A stretch of 26,426 bases of DNA from a bacterium (GCA_021782055.1 JAJXVP010000022.1:1-26426); one strand, 5' to 3'. Counted from the stretch's first letter, positions 6,024 to 15,038 are shown. Notes: generated by a model from the sequence alone, not told the origin. Made by a program: numbers and translations.

Positions 6024-6509
6024 CTAGATAAACTGAATTAGATTGTAAGCGTTCGGCGATCCCTCGCGGACAGTGACACTCCCGCCTTCGATGGGGTCCC
6101 ATTCTACGTCGCCAGTCTGGGCTCCGCACACAAAGTGCGTAAAGCCGGTTCGCGGATTGTGCCATCGTTGAATGCACTCCTCGTTGTGCATGACCCCCGA
6201 ACCAACCGGCCAGAAGATGTCCCCGCTTCCAGGGTTGACGTCGAAGGAAGCGTTTCCAGCTCCGGCCAGGTTAAGCAGTGCGTTAAGGTCGTTGATATAG
6301 CAACCATCAACCGGGTTGCCCTGGCCGTCTGACTTCTCAGGACCGATAACTCCGTTGGCCATTCCAGAATTGTAAATTGCCAGAATCTCGTCCGCGCTGA
6401 AAGGGTTTGTTGGCCTGGTTCTTTTTTCGACCTTAAAAAGAACAGAGCAGAAAAGACATCCAAACTCGTTGATGTATTTGTTTAATCTGTCGTCAGTTTG
6501 ATAAAGCAT
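6024..6509 (-). CDS. Papain/C39-like cysteine peptidase, DUF261-like; putative endolysin
   Basis: 161 aa from ATG 6509, overlapping the end of the upstream gene by 17 bases. A Cys-rich N-terminal helix motif (EFGCLFCSVLF, Cys18 and Cys21), His125 in GFTHFVCG and Asp138 in VEWDP are in the order Cys-His-Asp expected of C39/NlpC-type cysteine peptidases and amidases. The pattern GC-x-F, EILAIYNSG, GVIG and CYINDLNALL recalls the DUF261 family known from Borrelia and other spirochaetes; this is from memory. It sits next to holin- and spanin-like genes, so I infer that it cleaves cell-wall peptide bonds. It has no signal peptide, so it would need a holin for export. Confidence 0.7.
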   Translation of the reverse strand: MLYQTDDRLNKYINEFGCLFCSVLFKVEKRTRPTNPFSADEILAIYNSGMANGVIGPEKSDGQGNPVDGCYINDLNALLNLAGAGNASFDVNPGSGDIFWPVGSGVMHNEECIQRWHNPRTGFTHFVCGAQTGDVEWDPIEGGSVTVREGSPNAYNLIQFI

Positions 6510-6915
6510 GGATTACCGCCTTCGGTGTCGTGGTAACGTGGTCTGCCCAGATCGCGGCACCAGCGATCAGACCGATAATTAGGATTGCAAGTTGGACAAA
6601 ATTGATAATGTCGCCGATGCGCGGTCCTGAACGTTGTACTTGTGGGCGCTCATCGTGCTTACGTATCCACTCGCCAACGTTCTGGACCGCTTCTATGAGA
6701 GTGTTGAGTTTCTGCTCGATTCCGACGCTCATTATTCGGTGGTCAGACTGAGCCTGTTTAACGCCGTCGACCTCGCTTCGTAGGCGGTCAATCTCTGCGC
6801 AAAGCTGTCTCAATTCCGCTACTTCTGCTTCAAGGTCTTGGAGCCTGGCGATCTTGTCGGCAATCTCTTGTAGGCGCGATTCGATTACTGCTAGGCGTTC
6901 AGCGTCGGAACTCAT
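6493..6915 (-). CDS. Coiled-coil tail-anchored membrane protein (XhlA-like)
   Basis: 140 aa. Residues 1-60 form a heptad-rich coiled coil (AERLAVIESRLQEIADKIARLQDLEAEVAELRQL...). A linker follows, then one membrane segment (about residues 104-123, FVQLAILIIGLIAGAAIWA) and a short tail. This is the architecture of XhlA-type haemolysin or holin-accessory proteins found in phage lysis cassettes. ATG 6915 is one base past the stop of the upstream gene, and its 3' end overlaps the endolysin-like gene, so the cassette is tightly coupled. An alternative is a virion-associated membrane protein. Confidence 0.66.
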   Translation of the reverse strand: MSSDAERLAVIESRLQEIADKIARLQDLEAEVAELRQLCAEIDRLRSEVDGVKQAQSDHRIMSVGIEQKLNTLIEAVQNVGEWIRKHDERPQVQRSGPRIGDIINFVQLAILIIGLIAGAAIWADHVTTTPKAVIHALSN

Positions 6916-6916
6916 T

Positions 6917-7300
6917 TCACTCGACCACCAATCCAGCGTCCATCAACACGGCGATTTTGTCACCGGGGATTTTTCGCCCTTCCATGATGTCGTCGATTTT
7001 AATCGGGTCAAAATTGATTTCTGTTTCCTGCTTTGAAGCTTCGCCTATCTCGAGGTTAGCCTTGTCGATCATCTCTTTTGCGACTACTTCTTTCAAAGCG
7101 GAATCAGCTTGAGCGTCTTGGTTTTCTTTGATCTTTTTTAGCCAACCGTCGGTGATCTCTTGGATCGGTTTGTTAGCATCTCTCGCTTTGAGTAAACCAG
7201 CGCGGAGCTTTACGATCAGCTTGCCGTTGAGGTCATCCCGAGTGATTAACTCGTCCAAAACCTTCGTTACGACGCCGATCTGATAGTAGCACAGTTTCAT
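6917..7300 (-). CDS. Phage hypothetical protein (127 aa)
   Basis: ATG 7300 is chosen over an in-frame ATG at 7351 because a perfect AAGGAG lies six bases before it. The product is hydrophilic and mostly helical (LIVKLRAGLLKARDANKPIQEITDGWLKKIKENQDAQADSALKEVVAKEMIDKANLEI), ending in a short compact segment (GDKIAVLMDAGLVVE). It resembles small helical proteins located between tail and lysis genes in other siphoviruses, though I cannot name the family with assurance. No enzyme motif or membrane segment. Confidence 0.75.
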   Translation of the reverse strand: MKLCYYQIGVVTKVLDELITRDDLNGKLIVKLRAGLLKARDANKPIQEITDGWLKKIKENQDAQADSALKEVVAKEMIDKANLEIGEASKQETEINFDPIKIDDIMEGRKIPGDKIAVLMDAGLVVE

Positions 7301-7343
7301 TTTCTCTCCTTGAAAAATGTACGCCGCGCAACAAAAGCTCACG

Positions 7344-7365
7344 GCATACATTTAACTAGGCACGC
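7344..7365 (-). promoter_or_regulatory. CCTAGTTA hairpin, copy 1
   Basis: After the stop of the 94-aa gene, the minus strand can fold GCGTGC against GTATGC (six pairs, two of them G-U) around the loop CTAGTTAAAT. It shares CGTGCCTAGTTA with the copy before the protease gene. It lies about 44 bases before the ATG at 7300. Confidence 0.45.
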
Positions 7366-7366
7366 A

Positions 7367-7651
7367 TCACTTTCCAAAAAAAAGTTGTACGTTTTGCGTC
7401 TGCGTCACCCCGCTTACCTCCGCAATGGTGTAGCTGGTGCCTGTAAATTTCCAGGCGAGTTCTTTACTCACGACGTTATTGCTGTCGTCGAGTATCTCAA
7501 CGTCGTAGGCTAAACCTACTGTGAGACTCGGCAACGCAACACCGTTTGCTAGATTCGCCGTCAGCCCAAAGTTTTGATTCTTGGATACCGACAAACCGGC
7601 CACCGAAGCAACGCTCGATGTGCCACCTGCAATAAAAAAATCTATGGTCAT
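7367..7651 (-). CDS. Small beta-rich phage protein (94 aa)
   Basis: ATG 7651 follows a perfect AAGGAGG ribosome site five bases upstream, so I prefer it to an in-frame start at 7669. The sequence is rich in Gly, Ser, Thr and Val, with alternating beta patterns (LTANLANGVALPSLTVGLAYDVEILDDSNNVVSKELAWKFTGTSYTIAEV). It has no Cys, no signal peptide and no membrane segment. It follows the giant tail-tip gene and could be a virion decoration, tail-fibre accessory or adhesion protein. The strong ribosome site suggests abundant synthesis. Function unknown. Confidence 0.75.
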   Translation of the reverse strand: MTIDFFIAGGTSSVASVAGLSVSKNQNFGLTANLANGVALPSLTVGLAYDVEILDDSNNVVSKELAWKFTGTSYTIAEVSGVTQTQNVQLFFGK

Positions 7652-7704
7652 AAAATCCTCCTTAACCAATGAATATCAAAAGCTCTCAATTTGCGACCAA
7701 TTTC

Positions 7705-10700
7705 TTATGTAGATCTAGATGAAAGCGTGATCGTGTTTATCGTTTGATTGGACCATGAACCTCCAATGGTGATGCCATAACTGCTACCTGACGTGTAGGA
7801 CGAGTAAGTAAAGCCCGTTATGTTAAACAAAACCTGGATACCTCCTTGATAGACCATGATAAGGTCTACTTTGTTGGAAGACTGGCTTGAAACAAGAACC
7901 AGTCCTATCCCGGTGATTATGTTAACCCCGTTCGATACATTAGAGTTTGCCGTTACGTTGTAAAGCCCACTCGGGATTCCACCAGCATTAGTGCTAGTTA
8001 AAATAAGGCGTGGATTTGATCCTTGAACATAGGCAGCATTCGTAGCAGAGACAGTTGCAGCAGAAAGGCTATTGACATAAACCGTCCCGTAGCAGAGGCT
8101 AGGGTAGCTTATCCCATATCCAAAAGCGATGTATGGGTAACTACCATTCCTCCCAATGCTAAACGTCTCACCGGTGATCCCATTCTTATCAATCCCTACG
8201 TCCCAATAACTCGTCGCCGCCGCTTGTCCTGCAAAGCGGATACCTGAGCCGGTCATCGAGCCAGAGTTGAGCGCTGTTGCGATGTAGGGTATCACTGGAT
8301 TGATGTACGCAACGGTTGCGTCAGGCATCGAGCTGTAGAGCGTAGGGTAGGACGTCGAGCCGCCCCATGAGTTAGTCGTGTTGCCGATGGTCAGCGAGTA
8401 GCTTGATGCAGTGAGCGCGGTTAGTGAGCCTGTCAGTGACGCGCTCGACGCTGACAAAGCTCCGCTGATAGACGCAATCGCCGCTGACACCTGGCCTACT
8501 ACAGAAATATTTCCATCATTATCAAGCGTCATGCCTGTTGTAAGAGCTGTTGAGTTTGCACCGGGGTTGGTCGCAAAACACAATAACCCCTTGTACCCAG
8601 CCGCGCTGTCAGCGAAAATGCCAGCCTTCGCCCACCCTGTGTCATGCTGAAACATTAATCCACTTGCCATTGACCCTGATCCGTCAGCCTGGTTTGCTAG
8701 AATTGACACTAAACTAGCATTTGGCGTTATCCCAACGCCAAATGAACCAGATGTCAACGCTCCATTCATTGATACGCTTCCGCCCTGTAGGAATGTCATA
8801 ACTTCAAGATTCGTTCCAGATGCGTTTGTGGAAGTTAAATGCAGATCGTTTGTTAAAGCACCACCGATGATATTTTGACTTAGATGCCACATATTTGTGG
8901 ACGCGCCATCTGACACGAACCACTGAACTTCGTTCCAGTTTAAACCAAAGTCAAGGTGTATGCTCGGGAAAGAACTTCCTGTGCCGACTCCAAAATTACT
9001 ACGCCCTGAACCTGGCTTTGTCAGGCTTGCGTAGGTGACTCCTCCAATTTGAAGGTCTAGTCCATTTGTTCCATTGACTATGCCGTTACCAGATGAGTCA
9101 GTCGTCAGAGTCATCGGATTCGTCAGTGAATTCACGGTTCCTTGAGATGAAATCTTGAGCGATCCAAGGGCTGAGGTTAGCGTTGATTGAACCAATAGAG
9201 CAGTCAAGGAAAGCGTTAGAACGCCAGCTCCGTAGGAGATGTAATTGAGGTTATCGCCGACGAAGAAACTGTCCGACGTCAGGTAGGCCGAATAACCGCT
9301 ACTCCCAATGTTACCCTCATTGATGTAGAGACCGTTTGACCCTGAGCGCATCCCGAGGCGAACAACCGTAGTCGTACCCTGGTTGATCAAATACGAAGCG
9401 TCATGACCGATGATCCAGTCACCGTTAGAGTATGAAACAGGCCCGTCGATTTTAAGGTACTGGCCAGCCTTGGCCCAGAAACCATAGTCCGAAGCTGTCC
9501 AAGTGTCTGTGCTGACCGTCCAATACGAAGTGTTTGTCGGGATCGTTCCTGCTGGGGAAGCTGTCGTGCATTTGTAGGTAACTCCCGAGTAAAACACGTA
9601 ATCGCCAACGCTGTAAGCGGTTAGCGAACTCCAGGTTGATCCGTTTATCGCCAGACCGCTTAGATACCCCATTGCGGCAACGGTTCCAGACGATCCCACC
9701 ACTGACACCCTGGACTGAGCTGGGTCAAGCAAAAGGTACGATGCGCCGGTGTTTGACTGGATTGTTGAGCCTATAGTCCAGCCGCCGATGACGCCGGACG
9801 ACGCTGTCAGCACGCCCGCCGAATTGACGCTGAACGTCGTCCCGAGCGTGATGCCGGAAGTACCAACGCTGATATAATTGGACGTGCCAGACGTACCCGC
9901 TGAAAGTGAGCTTGAAGATAATGTCAGACCACCAATGGTTCCTGAAGTTGCGGTAACAGCTCCCGCAACCGTGACGCTGAATGGTGACACCGACGGACTG
10001 GCACCCCCAAGGTATATTCCGTTCACAGTATCCAGACCAAGGTTTGTTGCCGTCAGCGCTGTAGCACCAATCGTAAACCCACCGATGGTTCCAGCAGACG
10101 ACACGACAGTACCACGGACCGTTACGTTGTTAAACTCGGCAGTACCGTCGTAGTTGATCGACCAGCCCGTCGTCCCTGCGACGTAGTTGTTAGTCTTTAC
10201 GGTCGAGCCAGTGATCGAAAGCGTCTTAGCGACAGGGTCAAAGTAAAGTGAAGCGATGCCAGGAATGCCCGCTTGAAACGATCCGTCAGAACCGATGTAG
10301 TTTGTGAAAGCGTTCGATACTGAATCCCAGTAGCCGCTTTTAACAGGCGTTACGTAGAAGCCGCTTTTAGTTAGAACCGTTGTCACCTGCTCAAGCGAAG
10401 TCTGCGTGATAGAGCCGGATAGCGGAGAGTTAGCTGGAACGGGATTCCCAGTCAGCGGGTCTGGTACTGTGATTTGACTCTGAGTTGATGGCAACGCTCG
10501 AGGTGTGTAGGTCAATGTCGTGTCAATCGTTGATTCGGACAGCGCTAACGCCTTGTAGGTGTAGAGCTTGTAAAGTGAGCCGTTGGACAGCGCGCTTGCC
10601 TCAGTCGTGACGTCGTAGATTTTTACGTTTACCGAAGGAACTTGCGCATTTGAAATTGTCGGAACACTGACGGCGTAGTTTGCACCTAGCGTGTAAAGTT

Positions 10701-12114
10701 GTTCGGATTGGAACGTGTAAATCAACGGATTGTTTTGCAGATTTGCTTGAAGCGCGTTGGCAAGATTTTTCGCGAAGCTAGAACCGTTGATAGTGCCTGA
10801 TCCTGATATGTACTTTGCAGAGTATTTCTTGTACAGAAGTTTTTGACCAGGCGTATCCGTTCTAACAGGCCTAGGTGTGCCTTGACTTAAAATGTTTCCG
10901 CCGACGAACACATGATGGAGCGCCTCATAGTAACTTCCTACTCGACGAACTCCTACCTCAATATTTGCATATTGCGAAGGGTCTTGCGGGTCGATTGTCG
11001 ATCCCCATGTAACGGTGCCATAGAGCGTATCGCCGTTGTAAGACTGGATTAGAACCTCAACGCCATTTTGTAACGGCGTAGGAAACCAAAACCTGGTATA
11101 TCCTACGACCTGTTGGTTGCCCCCGAAAAGTGTCCAAGCCCAGTCGGAATGTTTCAGCCAAATCGCGCACATTGTAGGCGTGAACGATAATCCTGTGGGA
11201 GCGTCCGATGTAGCAGGGACAGTCATCCCCAGAGGGCCTGTAGACACCTCTGTGGTAGCGTTTAGATATAAGTCAGAGACTAAATCAGAATCATACAAAG
11301 GCGAAACATTATTCACGACGTCTAGATACTGGACGTCAACCTCGACACTGTCCTCTGTTACCTGCTTACGCTGAATGTTGAACGCGTCAGCGGCTACGTT
11401 ACTGATAGTGCCGACAGTGGTTGCCGTCGATGCGTTCCAATTCGTGATTGTGAAAACGCCGTTGATGATGGAATACTGAAAACCATAATCGAAAAAAAGC
11501 TCTTGCAGAAAATCGCTTAGCTTTGTATTTGCAGGAGCGCAGATTGTAGGAATTACGATCCCGGTATCGGTCGCAGAAATTGACGGAACGGTATATCCAT
11601 AGACCGGAAGCACGGTGTTTAGGATTTGATAGATTGCACTATTGGCGTTGTTCGTTGGGTCGTGAAGTTTTAGGTTTTGAAGGACAATTGGAAATCGAGT
11701 CATCAGATCGAGTGTGTAACTCATGTCTACGAACTGAATGTCCATCGTGTTGAAAACGTTGTTGACATTGATCTGAAATTGCGGTCTCAGAATCCCCGCA
11801 AATATCTGGGATCCGTTCTCAGAGAACACGCATTTAACTACGCTGTTGTTGTTCAGAATCGCCTGATACAGAACAGGGTCACTGTTCGCAAGAGTGACGC
11901 TCAGAATATTCTGGACACTCTGGAATGACTCGTTGAATACACCTTGCTCCAATTTGTATTTGTTGGTTAGCAGTGACGAAGCGTCGAAGTAGTAACCTGC
12001 TGTGAGCGCGCTGGCTTTGGTGTAAGTCGGCGCTGGTACTATGTACCCGTTCGGAACAGGGCTAGGTGGAGCTGGTGCCGGGTCAGGAAAGTAAAGTTGG
12101 AGTTGCCATGTCAT
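7705..12114 (-). CDS. Giant phage tail-tip/fibre protein with carbohydrate-binding module (1469 aa)
   Basis: The ATG overlaps the tape-measure stop (ATGA). Residues 1-300 resemble a tail hub or Tal-type baseplate protein, after a Pro-rich N-terminus (FPDPAPAPPSPVPNG). Near residues 676, 725 and 775 a roughly 50-residue repeat occurs, each with an (S)SGxIGGxT(I/L) core, typical of phage fibre beta repeats. Residues about 828-865 (WSSLTAYSVGDYVFYSGVTYKC...TSYWTV) match a CBM5/12 chitin-binding type module. The C-terminal 600 residues are Ser/Thr/Gly-rich fibre-like sequence. It is the only large gene between tape measure and lysis, so it seems to combine hub and receptor-binding functions usually split over several proteins. 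Confidence 0.88.
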   Translation of the reverse strand: MTWQLQLYFPDPAPAPPSPVPNGYIVPAPTYTKASALTAGYYFDASSLLTNKYKLEQGVFNESFQSVQNILSVTLANSDPVLYQAILNNNSVVKCVFSENGSQIFAGILRPQFQINVNNVFNTMDIQFVDMSYTLDLMTRFPIVLQNLKLHDPTNNANSAIYQILNTVLPVYGYTVPSISATDTGIVIPTICAPANTKLSDFLQELFFDYGFQYSIINGVFTITNWNASTATTVGTISNVAADAFNIQRKQVTEDSVEVDVQYLDVVNNVSPLYDSDLVSDLYLNATTEVSTGPLGMTVPATSDAPTGLSFTPTMCAIWLKHSDWAWTLFGGNQQVVGYTRFWFPTPLQNGVEVLIQSYNGDTLYGTVTWGSTIDPQDPSQYANIEVGVRRVGSYYEALHHVFVGGNILSQGTPRPVRTDTPGQKLLYKKYSAKYISGSGTINGSSFAKNLANALQANLQNNPLIYTFQSEQLYTLGANYAVSVPTISNAQVPSVNVKIYDVTTEASALSNGSLYKLYTYKALALSESTIDTTLTYTPRALPSTQSQITVPDPLTGNPVPANSPLSGSITQTSLEQVTTVLTKSGFYVTPVKSGYWDSVSNAFTNYIGSDGSFQAGIPGIASLYFDPVAKTLSITGSTVKTNNYVAGTTGWSINYDGTAEFNNVTVRGTVVSSAGTIGGFTIGATALTATNLGLDTVNGIYLGGASPSVSPFSVTVAGAVTATSGTIGGLTLSSSSLSAGTSGTSNYISVGTSGITLGTTFSVNSAGVLTASSGVIGGWTIGSTIQSNTGASYLLLDPAQSRVSVVGSSGTVAAMGYLSGLAINGSTWSSLTAYSVGDYVFYSGVTYKCTTASPAGTIPTNTSYWTVSTDTWTASDYGFWAKAGQYLKIDGPVSYSNGDWIIGHDASYLINQGTTTVVRLGMRSGSNGLYINEGNIGSSGYSAYLTSDSFFVGDNLNYISYGAGVLTLSLTALLVQSTLTSALGSLKISSQGTVNSLTNPMTLTTDSSGNGIVNGTNGLDLQIGGVTYASLTKPGSGRSNFGVGTGSSFPSIHLDFGLNWNEVQWFVSDGASTNMWHLSQNIIGGALTNDLHLTSTNASGTNLEVMTFLQGGSVSMNGALTSGSFGVGITPNASLVSILANQADGSGSMASGLMFQHDTGWAKAGIFADSAAGYKGLLCFATNPGANSTALTTGMTLDNDGNISVVGQVSAAIASISGALSASSASLTGSLTALTASSYSLTIGNTTNSWGGSTSYPTLYSSMPDATVAYINPVIPYIATALNSGSMTGSGIRFAGQAAATSYWDVGIDKNGITGETFSIGRNGSYPYIAFGYGISYPSLCYGTVYVNSLSAATVSATNAAYVQGSNPRLILTSTNAGGIPSGLYNVTANSNVSNGVNIITGIGLVLVSSQSSNKVDLIMVYQGGIQVLFNITGFTYSSYTSGSSYGITIGGSWSNQTINTITLSSRST

Positions 12115-14456
12115 TGGGTTATCCGTCCGTCTTTGGTAAGCAGATTTGTCTGAAGATAGATTTGTCGAACGAAATCGTTCGGCAGTTGTGAGCCATAAAA
12201 ATGCGCCCCGGCAAAATTGAAGGTATGTCCGCCGCCGCCGCTTGACTGCCGCTGGTTGGCAAGCGCAAAAAGATTAGACTGCTGAGACTGGTTTAGGACC
12301 ATCTCACCTGAGTTGAGTCTCGCCGAAACCAGATCGCCCGAGAAAAACTGCCCCGGAACGATACCGCCGGACGCAAACTGAGGCTCAGGTTGCGACATGA
12401 TGACGGCGAGCTGGGTTGCACCAAGAGCGCCGACAATTCCTGCCTCGATCTCACCAAACGGCGGAGGTAAACTCAACGCCGATATTATCGCCTGAGCAAC
12501 ACCCATCGTTGCATTGACAATCTGCATCTGGTGATTCGATTCCCAGGCGTCACGCTTGGCCTGTTTTTGCTCATTCTGAATCTGCGTCTGCATTTGCTTT
12601 TCGGCATTGTAGGCGCTGATCTGGGCCTGTGTTGTGTCATATCCCATACTCTTCTGAATCTGAACCTGCCGGTCAGCGTTCTGGGTGTAGTCCGACAATA
12701 CGCTCTGTTGGTTAGCAATCTGCGCTTGTGTTTGCTGGTCTTGCAGAGATTGAATTTGGGTGAACAGACTTGTAACTTTTTGCGCTGCTGATATTGTGAA
12801 ATTCTCAAAGTTTTTGGTGAGAGAATCTTGAAGCTGTTTCCCTTTGTCGACCAGCGGTTTCAGAGGGTCTGGGCCTGATTGTGCCTTCTGTTGAGCGGTT
12901 GCAAGAGCGGCCTGAATCTTATCACCAAACAGGTCGTCGACATTGCTAAAGTCAATCATCTCATCAGCTTTGATGACTGGCGCTTTTTCAGCTTTGAGTG
13001 ATTCGGTCTTAGCTTTTGTCTTGGAAACTTCTGGGTTGTCAGGTCTACTAACTTTGCTCTTTTCGACAACATTCCCGGTATTATCGAAGTTTGCTAAATC
13101 CTGTTTTGCTCTAAGCTCATCCTTTAACGCGGCGATGTATTTTCTAACATCATCCATTTGCTGTGCGTAGGCGAGCGCTTCCTGAGTGTTCCCCTCGTTC
13201 TGTGCCTCTTGTTCTTTCTGGTAAATCTCTTTGCTCTTTTGGTAGAGCTGTTTTTGCATGTCATCAACGTTATCATTGACGTCGAATTTTACTTTTATGT
13301 GACGATCTGACTGGTCTTGCCCAATGTTCTGTTCAGCCTGAACCTGAGCCGCTTTCGCTTGAGCGTAGGCTACCTCGAGTAAAGCTCTAGCTTGAGCCTT
13401 CGCCCGTTTCTCTTGCGCCTCGGCTGCCTTCTCAGCGTCACGCAGACTTGTAGAGTAGGCATCGATCTGCCCCTTTAATTCGGGGTAAACCTGGATCATT
13501 TTGTTATACTGATCCAGTGTCAGTTTTTCATCTTCATTTTTCTTGGTGATCGGACCAAGTATCGAATCGTATTGATCTTTCTGCTCTCTAGACTTGTCGA
13601 TTATCTCCTGCACCGAATCTACAAATTTTTCGTTTGCGTCCCGGTTGTCTAGGATTGCCGACGAGAACGCTCTAAGCACGGGAGTTGCCATCGATTCAAT
13701 CGGACCAAGGACGTCTGTTAGTATTTTCCCCCAGGCCTTCTGCGAGTCCTCGAGGGCCTGATTGAACTTCTCCACGCTTCCAGCCGCAGACTCAGCCAAA
13801 GCCTTAGATACGCCACCAAAACGCTTCTGAAGGATATCCAGCATTTCATTTTGCGCCCCCATGACATCGTTCGATTGTTGCATCTGCGTGATCTGCTCTT
13901 TCTCAGTTGCAGTGAACTGAATCCCCTCACGGTTAAGCATAGCAAAACCCTTGATTGGGTCGTTGATGGCACGGCCTAACTGTTCGGTAGCTTGCTTGAG
14001 GTCAACGCCCATAGCGCTTGCCATGTCAGCCGACGCCTGGACTGTTTTCTCGAACACGTCGCCGCGAATGTTGGTAAACGACATGAGCAGGGCTTCACTG
14101 TTCTTGATAGCGTCATCGTCGTAAATGCTGTTTCTTGCGAGAGATTCTGACAGGCCGTCTATTGCGTTCTTCGTCAGTCCGATTGTGCTTGCCGAGTTGG
14201 CAAACATTGTGTCGAGCCTGGTTTGAATCGTCTCGGATTCTTTGTATTTTTCAATCGATTCACCGATTGATTCTGAGATAGCTTCCCAGGCTTGCTTCCC
14301 GAGTTCAACTGCCGCTTCGAGTGAGATAACGCCGGCCTCGGCTTCCGAGAAAGAGCTTTTGGCGTCATGGCCAAGCTTCTTGAGGTGTGCCGAAATTTCA
14401 TTAAGGACTGGGCTTAGCTCGTCCTCTCCCCCGATTACAATTCTAGTTTTAGCCAT
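12111..14456 (-). CDS. Phage tail tape measure protein (781 aa)
   Basis: The tape measure sets tail length and helps DNA ejection. The N-terminus (LSPVLNEISAHLKKLGHDAKSSFSEAEAG) and the following segment resemble TMP/TP901-type proteins. Residues about 280-640 are long, charged, Gln/Lys/Ala-rich coiled coil. Near residue 660 comes a hydrophobic region (VNATMGVAQAIISALSLPPPFGEIEAGIVGALGATQLAVIMSQ), followed by FASGGIVPGQFFSGDLVSARLNSGEMVLNQ, a signature often found near the end of these proteins. By the usual rule of about 0.15 nm per residue the tail would be near 115 nm. The start ATG overlaps the end of the frameshifted chaperone gene by 8 bases. Confidence 0.93.
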   Translation of the reverse strand: MAKTRIVIGGEDELSPVLNEISAHLKKLGHDAKSSFSEAEAGVISLEAAVELGKQAWEAISESIGESIEKYKESETIQTRLDTMFANSASTIGLTKNAIDGLSESLARNSIYDDDAIKNSEALLMSFTNIRGDVFEKTVQASADMASAMGVDLKQATEQLGRAINDPIKGFAMLNREGIQFTATEKEQITQMQQSNDVMGAQNEMLDILQKRFGGVSKALAESAAGSVEKFNQALEDSQKAWGKILTDVLGPIESMATPVLRAFSSAILDNRDANEKFVDSVQEIIDKSREQKDQYDSILGPITKKNEDEKLTLDQYNKMIQVYPELKGQIDAYSTSLRDAEKAAEAQEKRAKAQARALLEVAYAQAKAAQVQAEQNIGQDQSDRHIKVKFDVNDNVDDMQKQLYQKSKEIYQKEQEAQNEGNTQEALAYAQQMDDVRKYIAALKDELRAKQDLANFDNTGNVVEKSKVSRPDNPEVSKTKAKTESLKAEKAPVIKADEMIDFSNVDDLFGDKIQAALATAQQKAQSGPDPLKPLVDKGKQLQDSLTKNFENFTISAAQKVTSLFTQIQSLQDQQTQAQIANQQSVLSDYTQNADRQVQIQKSMGYDTTQAQISAYNAEKQMQTQIQNEQKQAKRDAWESNHQMQIVNATMGVAQAIISALSLPPPFGEIEAGIVGALGATQLAVIMSQPEPQFASGGIVPGQFFSGDLVSARLNSGEMVLNQSQQSNLFALANQRQSSGGGGHTFNFAGAHFYGSQLPNDFVRQIYLQTNLLTKDGRITQ

Positions 14457-15038
14457 TATTCACCAGCCAACAATATTGAACATACTCGATAGCTTCCATG
14501 AGGTCGGCCGGTTGGTCGTAAAGGCCGCCAGAAAGCGGGAAGACGATTTGTCGATCTTTCGATGTGAGGAACTTTGAAAGTGTATTAACAAGCCCCTCGA
14601 CAAGAACCGCCTCCTGGTTGCCAAAATACCGTGGGGCTTTATCTCCACGACGGTAACGGTCGATTAGGACCGCGATTTTTTTTTAGTCTCTTGATCCAAA
14701 CCAAAGTTAAAGTCAAAAGCCATTTTGCGAAGCAGTATAAAAAACTCAGGGTACTCAAGTGCCAGTTGTTCTACGCTTTCGCGGGTGACGGGCAAGACCT
14801 TACCTTCCTCGTCCTGTAAATCCCACGTCACGATGGCCTCGAAAACCTCATCCACGAAATAAGCGCGGATTTGATCAGCTGTCGGCTTAGTCTCAGGCGG
14901 GTTGTCCTCGTCGCCATAAAGCGCTTGTCGGTCAAGCTCGTGAGGGTACGAAAATCCGACCCGCCATTTGCGCAGAGTCAGGTTGACGCCCTGAATCGAA
15001 ACATCTTTGTGCTGAACAAGGAGATTCTTAAAACTCAT
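14449..15038 (-). CDS. Tail assembly chaperone, -1 frameshift fusion (196 aa)
   Basis: The upstream frame starts at ATG 15038 and runs into nine consecutive A residues (plus 14676-14684). Slipping back one base there changes the reading from KKKSRS-stop to KKKIAVLIDRYRRGDKAPRY and continues for 75 residues to TAA at 14449-14451. The extension has no usable start codon near its beginning yet reads as a compact, protein-like sequence (EAVLVEGLVNTLSKFLTS, LYDQPADLMEAIEYVQYCW). Its end overlaps the tape-measure ATG. This copies the lambda G/G-T arrangement: a short and a long chaperone made in a fixed ratio before the tape measure gene. A 5-bp hairpin (CGGTC/GACCG) follows 3 bases after the A run. 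Confidence 0.85.
14664..15038 (-). CDS. Tail assembly chaperone, short form (124 aa, G-like)
   Basis: Product of unshifted translation, ending at TAA 14664-14666. The ATG overlaps the tail tube stop (ATGA). The protein is soluble and acidic (RDYPHEL-type segment FSYPHELDRQALYGDEDNPPETKPTADQIRAYFVDEVFEAI), ending in NFGLDQETKKKSRS. Position between tail tube and tape measure, and the frameshift site at the end, identify it as the G-type chaperone that keeps the tape measure soluble while the tube assembles. Confidence 0.85.
   Translation of the reverse strand: MSFKNLLVQHKDVSIQGVNLTLRKWRVGFSYPHELDRQALYGDEDNPPETKPTADQIRAYFVDEVFEAIVTWDLQDEEGKVLPVTRESVEQLALEYPEFFILLRKMAFDFNFGLDQETKKKSRS

Noticed and set aside
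7300..7351. Longer N-terminus for the 127-aa gene, starting at ATG 7351
   Set aside because: The ATG at 7300 has a perfect AAGGAG site, and the extra 17 residues are Cys-rich and do not look conserved.
7990..8010. Plus-strand GTGCTAGTTAAAAT inside the tail protein as a further hairpin copy
   Set aside because: It is inside coding sequence of the opposite strand, lacks a stem of the same kind and is not near a gene start.
14460..14648. Minus-strand 62-codon frame before the tape measure gene
   Set aside because: It occupies the region better explained by the -1 extension of the tail chaperone and its sequence is not protein-like.
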